Positions 52,207 through 63,721 of a stretch of DNA of 64,000 nucleotides are shown here, piece after piece. The position numbers and the translations under genes are program-made. This DNA is from Pseudaeromonas aegiceratis (GTDB lineage Bacteria > Pseudomonadota > Gammaproteobacteria > Enterobacterales > Aeromonadaceae), in NCBI RefSeq assembly GCF_046254905.1, contig NZ_CP158016.1, positions 1,798,001 through 1,862,000 on the forward strand, in the 5' to 3' direction. How positions within the stretch are numbered: the first letter of the stretch is position 1; each line of letters begins with the position of its first letter. The notes beneath the pieces are model-generated. The model had not been told where the DNA came from, searched no databases, and saw only the letters and a program-made list of their open reading frames with translations.

Positions 52207-52992
52207 TTATTGCTCCTCCAACGACGTGCCGCAGACGGGGCAGCCGGGATCCCGACTCAGGGCAAAGCGCTGCCAACGCCCGCTTAAGGCATCGTGGCGC
52301 AACACCTGGCCGGTATTCGGGCTCGGCAGGCCAGCCAGAAAGCGCAAGGCCTCCAGCGCCAGCTGACTGGCGATGAGCCCCGCCATGGGCCCCAGGATGC
52401 CGGCATTGGCACAACTGCCGGCTTCATCCTGTCCGGGAAACAGGCAGTGATAGCAGCCCTGGGTGGCACGCCGGCCCGGCTCAAACAGCGCCAGCAGCCC
52501 CTGCCAGCCTGCCACGGCCCCGCTTAACAGGGGCACGGCGGCCGCCACACAGGCGGCGTTGACCGCTTGGCGACTGGCCAGGTTGTCGGTGCAGTCGATG
52601 ACCAGATCCAGCGGCTGGCCCTGGGGGCACAGCAATTCGGGCAGCGAGTCAGGGCTCACCGCCGGCAGCGGAAATACCCGGCAGCCGGGGTTGAGGCGAG
52701 CCAGATGGCGCTGGGCAGCCTGGGTCTTGGGCTGGTTGAGATCCGCCTGGGTAAACAGGATCTGCCGGTGCAGGTTGGACAGCCCCACCCGGTCGCCATC
52801 GCTGAGATACAGTTGCCCCACCCCGGCTCCTGCCAGATAGAGCGCCACCGGCGAGCCCAGACCGCCGGCCCCCACCAGCAGGACCCGGGCCCGGGTGAGA
52901 CGCCCCTGGGCCGCCTCGCCCCACTGGGGCAGGCTCAGCTGGCGGGCATAGCGCGCCCAGTTGGCCTCGGAGAACGGCTCAGCAGACGACAT
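52207..52992 (-). CDS. thiF: ThiS adenylyltransferase ThiF
   Basis: 261 residues, E1/MoeB-like. YARQLSLPQWGEAAQGRLTRARVLLVGAGGLGSPVALYLAGAGVG gives the nucleotide-binding loop, LYLSDGDRVGLSNLHRQILF the adenylation site; zinc cysteines are in GCYHCLFP and PGCPVCGTS. Activates the ThiS C-terminus. Overlaps the end of thiDE by 14 bp. Confidence 0.96.
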   Translation of the reverse strand: MSSAEPFSEANWARYARQLSLPQWGEAAQGRLTRARVLLVGAGGLGSPVALYLAGAGVGQLYLSDGDRVGLSNLHRQILFTQADLNQPKTQAAQRHLARLNPGCRVFPLPAVSPDSLPELLCPQGQPLDLVIDCTDNLASRQAVNAACVAAAVPLLSGAVAGWQGLLALFEPGRRATQGCYHCLFPGQDEAGSCANAGILGPMAGLIASQLALEALRFLAGLPSPNTGQVLRHDALSGRWQRFALSRDPGCPVCGTSLEEQ

Positions 52993-54480
52993 TTGTCACC
53001 TCCGCCTCGCCACCTGCCCCCACCTGGGCCAGCAGCGCTCGGGTGACGGCCTCCGGATCCGCCGCCTGGGTGATGGCGCTCACCAGGGCCACACTGGCGA
53101 CGCCGGTGGCCAGCACCCCCGCCACCCGCTCGATGCTGATGCCGCCGATGGCCACCGCCGGGTAGCCCTCTAGCAATCGCACCGCCTCGGCCAGCCGCTT
53201 GAGTCCCTGGGGTGAGGACGGCATCTGCTTGGTCTGGGTGGGGAAGATGTGCCCCAAGGCGATGTAGGAGGGCCGCAGCGCCAGGGCCCTGGCCAGCTCG
53301 CCGTGGCCGTGGGTGGAGACGCCAAGCCGCAGGCCGGCGCGGCGGATGGCCGCCAGATCCGCAAGCTCCAGATCCTCCTGCCCCAGATGCACGCCGTAGG
53401 CGCCATGACGGATGGCCAGTTGCCAGTAGTCGTTGATAAACAGCCGCGCTCCGTATTGCCGCCCCAGGGCGATGGCGCGAATGATCTGCTCTTCAAGGGT
53501 CGGATCATGCGGATCCTTGATGCGCAGCTGCAGGGTGCGCACGCCCCACTGCAGCAGCCGCTCGATCCAGGTCAGAGAGTCCACCACCGGATAGAGCCCC
53601 AGCCGGGCAGGGCAAGGGGCGAATGGCTCAGATGCAGGCGCCAGAGCCGCTGCGGCGCTGGCAAAGACCAGCGGCAGGTGCTGCCTGCCATGGGGCGTGC
53701 TAAGCCGCGCCAAGGGGCCAGGCCCCTGCCCCACGCCCTCGGCCGCCGCGAGCCCCTGTTGCAAATAGGTCCGCGCCAGGGTGACGGCGTCGGCCAGGGC
53801 ATCCCCCCGGGCCAACAGGGTGGCGATGGCACTGGCGTAGCTGCAGCCGGTGCCGTGACCGTGGCGGGTAGTGAGTCTGGGTGCCGCCAGCCACAGGGAT
53901 TGATCCACCGTGAGCAGGTAATCGAGACAGATCGGCCCCGCCCCGTGGCCCCCCTTGACCAGCACGGCGGCGGCGCCCCGGGATTGCAGCTCGGCGGCGG
54001 CGCGCTCAATCTGCTGCGGCGTGTCCACCGGCAGCCCGGTGAGGGCCGCCAGCTCCGGCAGGTTGGGGGTGATCAGGGTCAGCTGCGGCAGCAGCCGATC
54101 CCAACCGTCGGACTGGACCAGCCGGCCCATGGCCTGGCCGGTGCTGGCCACCTGCACCGGATCGCAGATCACAGGAGGGCGCTGATCGGGCGTCAGTTCG
54201 GCCAACCAGTCGCTGAGCCAGGCTAGCTGCTCGTCGCCGGCCAGAAGCCCCACCTTGATGGTGGCAGGCCAGAGGTCTTCGGCCAGGGCGGCACGCTGGG
54301 CCTCCAGCAGCGCCAGGCTGACGGGCACCACCGCCGTGACCGCCACGGAATTTTGCGCCGTGATGGCGGTGACCAGGGTGCAGCCGTGGCCTCCCAGATC
54401 CTGGATGGTCAGCAGATCCGCCTGCAGGCCGGCACCTCCGCCGCAATCCGACCCCGCCAGGCTCCAGACGATGGGACGGC

Positions 54481-54484
<4 letters not shown>
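52979..54484 (-). CDS. thiDE: Fused HMP(-P) kinase ThiD and thiamine phosphate synthase ThiE
   Basis: 501 residues combining two enzymes. About 1-265 is ThiD (SLAGSDCGGGAGLQADLLTIQDLGGHGCTLVTAITAQN, DPVQVASTGQAM, VLVKGGHGAG, GHGTGCSYASAIATLLARG). About 285-500 is ThiE (LGLYPVVDS, VRTLQLRIKDP, ARLFINDYW, GVHLGQEDLELADL, ALGHIFPTQTKQMPSSPQG, AIGGISIERV). The fusion replaces the separate thiE of E. coli thiCEFSGH. Overlaps thiC by 4 bp. Start follows the thiC stop region directly. Confidence 0.95.
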
Positions 54485-56382
<1,898 letters not shown>

Positions 56383-56460
56383 AGCAAAGCTCACCTTGGG
56401 TTGTGGGTTTGCTTGTCTGAAGTGTTGAGGGCGGGTCGGCGGACTCCCGGGCTGGGAGCT

Positions 56461-56499
56461 GGGCGCCGACACGCAGACGCATGGTCTGGGTCGGCGCCC
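56461..56499 (-). promoter_or_regulatory. Hairpin in the thiC leader (likely riboswitch expression platform)
   Basis: GGGCGCCGAC and GTCGGCGCCC form a perfect 10-bp stem between the TPP aptamer and the thiC start. It has no T-run in line, so action on transcription by Rho or on translation is more likely than intrinsic termination. Confidence 0.5.
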
Positions 56500-56548
56500 C
56501 GGATGTCGTCCTGGCCAGTGATGCGCTGGACGGCGAGCCTGTGGCGCC

Positions 56549-56631
56549 TTGTATCCCTTCGCAGGTATTAACCTGATCAGGTTCAACGGATCCCGAATAA
56601 ACGGTCTCAGCCCCGGGGGGCACTCCGACAA
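56549..56631 (-). ncRNA. TPP riboswitch (THI element) of the thiC operon
   Basis: Minus strand carries the conserved TPP aptamer segments: GGAGTGCC, GGGGCTGAGA, then TTGAACCTGATCAGGTTAAT (56568-56587 region) and ACCTGCGAAGGGATACAAG. These are the P3/J and P4-P5 core of the THI box. It binds thiamine pyrophosphate and shuts down the thi genes. About 165 bases separate it from the thiC ATG. Confidence 0.96.
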
Positions 56632-56675
56632 GTGGCCAAAAGTATGCCCCGCTGCCGTGCAGGGCACAAGTCCGA

Positions 56676-58526
56676 CTAGCTCAGGGGGGAAGACCCGGCA
56701 GACAATTCGCCAGCGCGGTCATCGACTCTGCCACCCTCCGGCAGGCCCAGGGCCCGGTGGGGCGCCACCGGCACCTGGATCACCAGGGCGCCGTAGGGTG
56801 CCAGGGTCTGATCCACCGCCAGCGGCCGCTGTTCCCAGAAGTCCTGGCTGCCCAATGGCAGGGTGACGGGCTTGGGCTCGTCCTGCCAGTTGAACAGGCA
56901 GCCCAGCCAGTGATCACCAAAGCGCACCCAACCTTGATCAAAACGGGTGTCGGTGAAGCGCAGCGGCGGCAGCTGTGCCGCCACCAGGCTTTGCAGCCGG
57001 ACTACCTTGGCCTGCCACGCCGCGTCCAGGGCTTGCAGCCGATCCCCCAGCAACAGGCTGCCGCCGGCGGCCACCAGGGTGGCCAGGTGGAAGTCGTATT
57101 CGGCAGGGCTGGCCTGCTGAGCCGGAATGTCCAGCAGGCACAGGCAGTCGGGGTCCAGCCGCCACAGGCGGTCCGCCTGCCAGCTGCGGTAGAAGATCTC
57201 CCGGGCCAGCTGACGAAAGCGCGGGCCGCTGCGCTCCACGTCATCCGCCACCCGCATGCCGTGCACCAGCCCCAGGCTGGGCCACAGGGGCGCGTTGCAA
57301 CCCAGCAAGAAGGCGCCCTCCCCGGCCCCCGCCAACATGGCGGCCAGGCCCGCACGATAGGCGGCCACCCGGCTGCCACCATGGTGGCGGACTCCCGCCG
57401 GCAGCAGACCCCAGTAGAGGGCATCGAGCTTGAAGTAGCGGATGCCGTAATCGCGCCGCAGGGTGGCAAACAGCGCACGCAGATGGGCCTGTACCTCAGG
57501 GTGACTGCCATCCAGGCAGTACCAGGGGGTGCAGCGCCAGCCGCCATAGGTCACCTGCTCTGCGGGAATGGGACGGCCCTGCTCATCATGGATAAACCAG
57601 TCCGGATGGGTCTGGAACAGTTCTGAGTCCGGCTCGGCGATAAAGGGCGCCAGCCACAAGGCAGGCTCCGCCCCCTGGGCGTGTATTTGTGCCACCAGGG
57701 GCGCCAGGCCGCCGGCAAACTTGGCGCTGGGCCGCAGCCAGTCCCCCATGGCCGCCTGAAAGCCGTCGTCGATCTGCACAAACTCCAAGCCCGGCCAGTT
57801 GGCCTGCAGCTGGCTGAGGTTCTCTTCGATGTCGGCACGGCTGACGTCGGCATAGTAGTGATACCAGGAGCACCAGCCGGTGGGGCGGCCGGTCGAAGCC
57901 AGGGGTGGATGCTGGGCGCAGATCCGCTGGGCAAACTGCTCCAGCACCGACTCCCGCGTCGCGCCCTGGGTGACAAACAGGGGCTCGCTATGCCAGGTGG
58001 CGCCCTTGTCGGGCTGACCACCCTGGGTCTCCATCAGGATCTGCAAGCGGCCCCCCGGGTAGAGGCGGAACACGCCGACAAACTCGCGGCAGGCGGTAAA
58101 GCCCAGCAGGGTCCAGCCGTTGGCCTGGCGCACCAGCAGCAGGTTATAGCAGCTGTGATAGCCCGCCTCTTCCCCCAGGCCATAGCTGGCATCCGGGCAA
58201 CGGCCCACGGCTTCGGGGGCATCCCAGGTGCCGGCGGTCTGGGCCAGCATCTGGTAACCCTCGCCGTAGATCTCGAACACAGGCTCGCTGAAGGGATGGC
58301 CGTCGTACAGGATCCACTCGGCGGCCGGCGATGCCTCATGGCGATGCGGCAGCACCTGGCGGCCGGCGGCCTGCTGCAGGGCTGGGCCGTCCCAGCGCAC
58401 CACCACCTCGTCGGCCTGCCACATGGGCAGGGCCAAGCCCGGCAGTGCCTGGGCCTGTTGCAGCAGGTTCTGCCGCAGGGATTGCAGCAAGGGGGTCGGC
58501 CCCTTGGGCATGGGTTGACTACTCAT
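56676..58526 (-). CDS. GH36/clan-D glycosidase, alpha-galactosidase-like
   Basis: 616 residues. Clan GH-D features: TGWCSWYHYYADVSRADIEENL, LEFVQIDDGFQAAMGDWL, the nucleophile in IRYFKLDALYWG and the acid/base region MRVADDVERSGPRFRQL. An N-terminal beta-sandwich (about 1-200) precedes the barrel and a C-terminal beta-domain ends it. No signal peptide, so a cytoplasmic enzyme acting on an imported galactoside is expected. No sugar transporter or melibiose/raffinose genes are nearby; its stop is only 45 bp before the TPP riboswitch. Alpha-galactosidase is inferred, other retaining activities (for example alpha-N-acetylgalactosaminidase) are possible. Confidence 0.78.
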   Translation of the reverse strand: MSSQPMPKGPTPLLQSLRQNLLQQAQALPGLALPMWQADEVVVRWDGPALQQAAGRQVLPHRHEASPAAEWILYDGHPFSEPVFEIYGEGYQMLAQTAGTWDAPEAVGRCPDASYGLGEEAGYHSCYNLLLVRQANGWTLLGFTACREFVGVFRLYPGGRLQILMETQGGQPDKGATWHSEPLFVTQGATRESVLEQFAQRICAQHPPLASTGRPTGWCSWYHYYADVSRADIEENLSQLQANWPGLEFVQIDDGFQAAMGDWLRPSAKFAGGLAPLVAQIHAQGAEPALWLAPFIAEPDSELFQTHPDWFIHDEQGRPIPAEQVTYGGWRCTPWYCLDGSHPEVQAHLRALFATLRRDYGIRYFKLDALYWGLLPAGVRHHGGSRVAAYRAGLAAMLAGAGEGAFLLGCNAPLWPSLGLVHGMRVADDVERSGPRFRQLAREIFYRSWQADRLWRLDPDCLCLLDIPAQQASPAEYDFHLATLVAAGGSLLLGDRLQALDAAWQAKVVRLQSLVAAQLPPLRFTDTRFDQGWVRFGDHWLGCLFNWQDEPKPVTLPLGSQDFWEQRPLAVDQTLAPYGALVIQVPVAPHRALGLPEGGRVDDRAGELSAGSSPLS

Positions 58527-58649
58527 AGCGTATTATCCTGATTTCCTTCGTTTTTATATTATTTGCTTTTAATGGGCAGCCTAAAGCCGACTTTCGTCCT
58601 GGGTCAACTCTGCTAAACTGTGACCCCCTCTTCATTTTTCGGAGTCATC

Positions 58650-59021
58650 ATGGCGTGGTTGTTGCCCCGTGTGCGCCTGGCCGGCGTGTTGTTACGGGAT
58701 GCCCTGGTGCTGTTTGCCTGCCTGTGGGCCGGCAAAGCCATTGCCGCCCTGCTGCCGTTTAGTTTTCCCGGCAGTATTCTGGGCATGTTGTTGCTGTTTG
58801 TCCTGCTGAATCTGCAGGTGGTGAAACTGCGTTGGGTGGAGGCCGGCGCCGGCGTGCTGCTGCGCCACATGGCCCTGCTGTTTATCCCGGTGGGGGTGGG
58901 TCTGCTGGCCTATCTGGACGCCTTCGCCGACTCCTTGCTGCTCATAGTGCTCAACGTGCTGGCCGGCATCACCCTGATCCTGCTGGTGGTGGGCCGCCTG
59001 TATCAGAGGTTGAACCAATGA
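58650..59021 (+). CDS. lrgA: CidA/LrgA-family holin-like membrane protein
   Basis: 123 residues, four hydrophobic helices. FPGSILGMLLLFVLLNLQVV and RHMALLFIPVGVGLLAYLD are CidA/LrgA hallmarks (YohJ in E. coli). Start chosen at 58650 (CGGAG upstream); a GTG at 58620 is less likely. Overlaps lrgB by 4 bp. LrgAB proteins are now linked to pyruvate uptake and to control of murein hydrolases. Confidence 0.9.
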   Translation: MAWLLPRVRLAGVLLRDALVLFACLWAGKAIAALLPFSFPGSILGMLLLFVLLNLQVVKLRWVEAGAGVLLRHMALLFIPVGVGLLAYLDAFADSLLLIVLNVLAGITLILLVVGRLYQRLNQ

Positions 59022-59695
59022 TCTTCTATCTGGCCCTGCCCTTGACCCTGGTGCTCTACCTGTTGACCCGGGCCCTCTATCGCCGCTTTCCCCTGCCCAT
59101 CATCAACCCAGTGCTGATCCCCATGCTGATCCTCATGGGCATGCTGGCCCTCTGGCAGTTGCCCCTGGAGCAGTACAAGGCCGGCACCCGGCCCATCACC
59201 TTCTTCCTGGAGCCGGCGGTGGTGGCCCTGGCCCTGCCCCTGTACAGCCAGATGAAGCATATCCGCGCCAAGCTGGTGCCGATCCTGCTGTGCTGCCTGG
59301 TGGCGGTGTTCATCAGCGTGGCCGGCACCCTGCTGGTGGGCCATTACCTGCAGACCCCCCACGACATGCTGAGCTCGGTGGCCACCCGCTCCATCACCAC
59401 CCCCCTGGCCATGAGCGTCAGTCAGAGCCTGGGCGGCATCCCGGATATCGCCGTGGCCATCGTCATCCTGGTGGGGATACTGGGGGCGCTGATCGGCTTC
59501 CCCCTGCTCAAGCTGTTCGGCGTCAAGGATCCCCACGCTCAGGGGCTGGCCATGGGGGCCTGCTCCCATGCGGTGGGCACGGCTGCCGCCGCCGAGCAGG
59601 GGGTGGAACAGGGGGCCTTCTCGTCCCTGGCCATGGTGCTGTGCGGCATCCTCACCGCCATAGTCGCGCCCCTGCTGTTCCATCTATTGGGCTAG
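59018..59695 (+). CDS. lrgB: LrgB/CidB-family membrane protein
   Basis: 225 residues from ATG 59018, overlapping the lrgA stop; another frame in the same region gives a longer but compositionally poor ORF. Landmarks: PIINPVLIPMLILMG, LEPAVVALALPLYSQ, SVATRSITTPLAMSVSQSLGGIPDIAV and GLAMGACSHAVGTAAA. YohK in E. coli. Works with LrgA. Confidence 0.93.
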   Translation: MIFYLALPLTLVLYLLTRALYRRFPLPIINPVLIPMLILMGMLALWQLPLEQYKAGTRPITFFLEPAVVALALPLYSQMKHIRAKLVPILLCCLVAVFISVAGTLLVGHYLQTPHDMLSSVATRSITTPLAMSVSQSLGGIPDIAVAIVILVGILGALIGFPLLKLFGVKDPHAQGLAMGACSHAVGTAAAAEQGVEQGAFSSLAMVLCGILTAIVAPLLFHLLG

Positions 59696-59745
59696 GCACG
59701 TAAACCCTTTGGTTTGCTGCTGGCTGTCAGCCTAAGGAGAGCCCC

Positions 59746-60648
59746 ATGTTTAGCGCCGTCCTCGATGCCATCGCCACCCTGCCTCCGGTATTAGCCAGAC
59801 TGCTGGCGGCGCAGCTCACCGCCAACCAGGCTCAGGGCGCCGCCGCCCACCTGAGTGCCCCACAGTGGCAGGCCCTGCAGGCGCAAAGCGGCCTGGACGA
59901 TACGGCCCTGAGTCTGGCCTTGTTGCCGGTGGCGGCAGCCTACGCCCATACCCCCATCAGCCACTTTAATGTGGGCGTCATCGCCCTGGGGGCCAGTGGC
60001 ACCCGCTATGTGGGCGCCAATTTCGAATTCCCGGATCAGCCCCTGGGGGCCAGCATTCACGCCGAGCAGTCCGCCATCAACCATGCCTGGCTGGCCGGAG
60101 AGACCGGGATCCTCAGCCTGACGGTCAATGCCTCCCCCTGCGGCCACTGCCGCCAGTTCATCAACGAGACCCAAGGTGGGCCAGGGGTGCAGATCCAACT
60201 GCCCCAGGGCCGCCATAGCCTGGCGCAGCTGCTGCCGTATGCCTTTGGTCCGGCGGATCTGGGCATCCGCCAGGTGCTGATGAGCCCGCAAGGCCAAACC
60301 CTGGCGCCCCTGGAGGGGGATCCCCTGTTGCAGCACGCCCGCACCGCCGCCGAGGCCAGCTATGCCCCCTATTCCGGCGCCCTGGCTGGGGTGGCATTGG
60401 AAGCGGCAGATGGCCAGATCATCACGGGACGCAGTGCCGAAAACGCCGCCTACAATCCCTCCCTGCCGGCCATGCAGTCGGCCCTGGCTAAGGCGCACCT
60501 GCAAGGGTGGGACCTCACCCAGATCCGCCGCGCGGCCCTGGTGGAGAGCCGCGCCGCCACCTCCCAGTTGGCCAGCGCCCGCCTCACTCTGGCCAGCCTC
60601 TGTCCGGCCAGCCTCGACTATCGCTTGCTGCCGGCCCCATCGCGGTAA
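59746..60648 (+). CDS. cdd: Cytidine deaminase
   Basis: 300 residues, the two-domain enterobacterial type. Zinc site and catalytic Glu in GASIHAEQSAINHAWLAGE with SPCGHCRQFINE; the second, non-catalytic half starts near 190 (ARTAAEASYAPYSGALAGVAL). Deaminates cytidine and deoxycytidine to uridines. Ribosome site AAGGAGAG precedes the ATG. Confidence 0.96.
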   Translation: MFSAVLDAIATLPPVLARLLAAQLTANQAQGAAAHLSAPQWQALQAQSGLDDTALSLALLPVAAAYAHTPISHFNVGVIALGASGTRYVGANFEFPDQPLGASIHAEQSAINHAWLAGETGILSLTVNASPCGHCRQFINETQGGPGVQIQLPQGRHSLAQLLPYAFGPADLGIRQVLMSPQGQTLAPLEGDPLLQHARTAAEASYAPYSGALAGVALEAADGQIITGRSAENAAYNPSLPAMQSALAKAHLQGWDLTQIRRAALVESRAATSQLASARLTLASLCPASLDYRLLPAPSR

Positions 60649-60763
60649 ACTGCGGGGTCCCGCGGTCAAGGAACCGGCGCGCTGCGGGCGATACTGCGTT
60701 GACGTTCAGCAGACACTGGCTGTGCCAGCCCCCTAGTCTGAATGGCACCTTAGCCAGGGATCA

Positions 60764-60786
60764 CCCCAATGCATTCGGGGTTTTAC
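60764..60786 (+). terminator. Possible terminator after cdd
   Basis: ACCCC-AATGCATT-CGGGGTTTT: a short GC stem with palindromic loop and four T, about 115 bp past the cdd stop. Weak. Confidence 0.4.
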
Positions 60787-60875
60787 TGGCGGCCGTGGCT
60801 GGGGTAAAGTGCCGATCCCAGCCAGGGCTCTCCCGGCTTGGCGACGTCCAGACTTCATCCCGATAGAGACACCAC

Positions 60876-62015
60876 ATGCGCCACCCTATAGCCCCCGTAT
60901 TATTCGGCCTGCTGCCACTGCTTAGCGCCTGCAGCGCGCCCGATCATGGCACCCAACAGGTCAGTGCCCGCCCCGAAAGCAAGCTGTTACCCTCAGATCC
61001 GCCGGCCACCACAGGCTCCTGGCTGCTGGATCAGCGCAAGCTGAAGGCAGGCCAACTGACGGATGACCTACCGCTGGGGGATTATGCCACTCACCCCAAG
61101 GCCCAGCAGTTCATCGAGTACATGGTGGCCAAACACCAGTACGACCGGGCCCAGCTCACCTATTGGCTCAACCATGCCCAGCGGCTGGACTCTGTGCTCC
61201 GCCTGATGGACCAGCAGGCCCCCTCCAGCGCCAGCAGCCTCCCCTCTGGCCCAAATGGCGCATGGCTGCGTTATCGGCAGAAATTCATCACCCCGGGCAA
61301 CGTGCAAAACGGGGTGGATTTCTGGCGGGAACACGGTGACGCCCTGCGCCGCGCCCAGCAGCAATACGGCGTCGCGCCGGAGATCATCGTCGGCATCATA
61401 GGGGTGGAGACCCGCTGGGGTCGGGTGATGGGCAATACTCGTCTGCTGGACGCCCTGGCGACCCTGGCGTTCGACTATCCGCGCCGCGAGACGTTTTTCA
61501 CCGGCGAACTGGAGAACTTTCTGCTGATGGCCAGGGAAGATGGCGTCGATGCCCATGAGCTGCGCGGCTCCTTCGCCGGCGCCATGGGTTACTGCCAATT
61601 CATGCCCTCCTCCTTCAAGGCCTATGCGGTGGACTTCAACGGCGACGGCAAGACGGATCTGTGGGATCCGGAAGATGCCATCGGCAGCGTAGCCAACTAC
61701 TTTCAGGCCCATGGCTGGAGCCAGAACGACACCATCGCCGTCAAGGCCCGTGGCCAGGCACGGGATCTGGAGCCAGGCCTCAAGCAGCACTACCCGGTCG
61801 CCACCCTGCAGGCCGCCGGTCTACGCCCTATGGCACGGGTTCCCCATTCCGAGGCCTTGCTGCTGCGGCTGGATGTGGGCAAGCAGTACGAGTATTGGTA
61901 CGGGCTGCCCAACTTCACCACCATCACCCTCTACAACCACAGCGTCTATTACGCCATGGCGGTCTGGCAGCTGGGCGAGGCGGTGAAGCAGCAACTAGGC
62001 TATACGGCAGGCTAA
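60876..62015 (+). CDS. mltB: Membrane-bound lytic murein transglycosylase B
   Basis: 379 residues. Lipoprotein signal peptide with lipobox LLSAC (Cys19), so anchored to the outer membrane. SLT_2 domain with catalytic Glu in IIVGIIGVETRWGRVMG, SFAGAMGYCQFMPSSFKAYAVDFNGDGKTDLWDPEDAIGSVANYF and GLPNFTTITLYNHSVYYAMAVWQLGEA. Cuts glycan strands to 1,6-anhydro ends. Confidence 0.95.
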   Translation: MRHPIAPVLFGLLPLLSACSAPDHGTQQVSARPESKLLPSDPPATTGSWLLDQRKLKAGQLTDDLPLGDYATHPKAQQFIEYMVAKHQYDRAQLTYWLNHAQRLDSVLRLMDQQAPSSASSLPSGPNGAWLRYRQKFITPGNVQNGVDFWREHGDALRRAQQQYGVAPEIIVGIIGVETRWGRVMGNTRLLDALATLAFDYPRRETFFTGELENFLLMAREDGVDAHELRGSFAGAMGYCQFMPSSFKAYAVDFNGDGKTDLWDPEDAIGSVANYFQAHGWSQNDTIAVKARGQARDLEPGLKQHYPVATLQAAGLRPMARVPHSEALLLRLDVGKQYEYWYGLPNFTTITLYNHSVYYAMAVWQLGEAVKQQLGYTAG

Positions 62016-62029
62016 TCGCTGAAAATACG

Positions 62030-62053
62030 ACCGGGGAGCCTAGGCTCCCCGGT
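62030..62053. terminator. Terminator hairpin after mltB
   Basis: ACCGGGGAGCC-TA-GGCTCCCCGGT, a 24-base perfect palindrome followed by GTTGTTT, between convergent mltB and the DUF4250 gene. Confidence 0.75.
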
Positions 62054-62075
62054 GTTGTTTGTGCGGGATGAAAAC

Positions 62076-62270
62076 TCAGTGGGGCTTGAACTGGTTGGTG
62101 ACCGGATCGTAGAAGTAACCAATCTCCTCCATCTTCATATCCAGTTGGCCCTTGGTGAAGTTGAAGGTGGCCAGCAGATCCTCCAGATCCGGGCACTCCA
62201 GCCGCAATTTTTCGTTCACTATGCCCAGCAAAATATTGGCGTCCATGCGCAAGTAGCCGCTCAAGTCCAT
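62076..62270 (-). CDS. DUF4250-family small protein
   Basis: 64 residues: MDLSGYLRMDANILLGIVNEKLRLECPDLEDLLATF…, ending IGYFYDPVTNQFKPH. The pattern MD-NILL-IVN-KLR and G-Y-Y-D—NQF is the DUF4250 signature as I recall it. Short acidic helical protein, function unknown. Stands alone between mltB and gsk; AGGAGACA precedes the ATG. Confidence 0.85.
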   Translation of the reverse strand: MDLSGYLRMDANILLGIVNEKLRLECPDLEDLLATFNFTKGQLDMKMEEIGYFYDPVTNQFKPH

Positions 62271-62350
62271 AGGATGTCTCCTCTGTTTGCCTGGTCTGCT
62301 TAACTATAACGCCAGGCCGGGGCAGCAAGGCAAGCGGTCATCACATTTTA

Positions 62351-63652
62351 TTAACGTTCCCAGTAGGCCTCTTCCAGGCTGTCTTCACGCTCCGGCAGGC
62401 CACGGGACAGACGCGGGCTGCTCTGGCACAGCACCTCGTAGCTCACCCGGTTGGCGTACTTGCACAGCTGGGCAAAGGAGGAGTAGGAGAGAAACGGCGC
62501 GGCGTGCTTGGCGGAATTGGGCACGGAGGTGCGGTGAAAACAGTTGGCCGCCATGTCGTGCAGCACGGCCGACAGAGCGCCATCCCCGGCCCCGTTGGTG
62601 TTCTTGATCTTGTGGGGCCCCCCCATGTAGGGCGAGATGTGAGAAAACACCGCCAGGGGAGTCTGGCAGTCGGCACGGCGCATGGGACGGCTGAACTCGT
62701 AGCGGTTGAATTCCGGGATACAGCCGGGCAGCAGGGGATGGCTGGTCTCCCGCTTGTGGGCCTCGTCGGTGTAACCGGCCATGAAGAGCCCCAGGGGGCC
62801 GGCGGTGCACAGCACCAGATCCGCCCAGGCCAGTGCCTTGGCGGCTGCGGCTAGCGGATCCTGCTCACCGGTCAGCACGGCGCCTTCCTCTTCGTTCATC
62901 GCCAGCAGGGTGACGTACTCCCTGATGAACGCCTGCCACCAGGCCGGATCGGCCTCGATCACGTGGCGGGTCCCCAGGGTCAGCACCACGGGGACCCCGG
63001 CGGCCTTGGCCAAGGCCACCGCCTTCATGGCGGAGGCCTTCATGGTGTCCCCCTCCTCCCCCCGCACCAGGTAGGCGCTGATCACCAAGGCCGAAGCCCC
63101 GGTGATCACCGACTCGGGGATGTGATCCTGGGTCAGCCGGTTCATGGCCCCCGGACTGATACCGAAGCTGCGATCGCCATCCTGGCTGACGAAGGTGAAG
63201 CAGCGGCCAATCGGCCCTTGTACCGGCTGCAGGTGATCCAGATCCACCCGGGAAGAGGTGTTGCACAGGTAGCGGTAGGCGTAGCTGCCGACGCTGATCT
63301 GCTCGCTCATCACCCCGAGGAGGATGGAGCGGGAGTCACTCAGCACAGAGTAGTTGTGCAGGGTGTTGGCGACTGTCCCCCCGGCGAACTCGCTCTCCAC
63401 CAGATCCCCGGCCTTGATGGCCAGGTAGATGGCTTCGGCCGTGGCATCGCTCACCAGCAGGGAGTGGCCCTTGCTGAGGCCATGCTCCGCGAGGAAGGCA
63501 TCATCCACATGGGCCTCAATATCCACCAGCGTCTGATCGATGCCCACCACGTAGGGGGGGAGCCCCTCGGGACTGGCCAGGGGCTGGATCATGGGATCGC
63601 GACGGTCCACCGGGAAGTAATGCTTCGACTTGCGTTGGCCGGGAAATTTCAT
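62351..63652 (-). CDS. gsk: Inosine/guanosine kinase Gsk
   Basis: 433 residues from MKFPGQRKSKHYF, the conserved opening (63652); frames upstream to 63700 lack support. PfkB-type sugar kinase: ESEFAGGTVANTLHNYSVLSDSRSILLG (substrate site) and KIKNTNGAGDGALSAVLHD with the catalytic Asp. Salvages guanosine and inosine to GMP and IMP. Next to hemH, as in Enterobacteriaceae. Confidence 0.95.
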   Translation of the reverse strand: MKFPGQRKSKHYFPVDRRDPMIQPLASPEGLPPYVVGIDQTLVDIEAHVDDAFLAEHGLSKGHSLLVSDATAEAIYLAIKAGDLVESEFAGGTVANTLHNYSVLSDSRSILLGVMSEQISVGSYAYRYLCNTSSRVDLDHLQPVQGPIGRCFTFVSQDGDRSFGISPGAMNRLTQDHIPESVITGASALVISAYLVRGEEGDTMKASAMKAVALAKAAGVPVVLTLGTRHVIEADPAWWQAFIREYVTLLAMNEEEGAVLTGEQDPLAAAAKALAWADLVLCTAGPLGLFMAGYTDEAHKRETSHPLLPGCIPEFNRYEFSRPMRRADCQTPLAVFSHISPYMGGPHKIKNTNGAGDGALSAVLHDMAANCFHRTSVPNSAKHAAPFLSYSSFAQLCKYANRVSYEVLCQSSPRLSRGLPEREDSLEEAYWER

Positions 63653-63721
63653 CTGGGACACCGGGTTCAGGCTGAGGGCGCGCATGGTAACACGCCCCAT
63701 TTACCCGAAAAAAGAGGGCAC

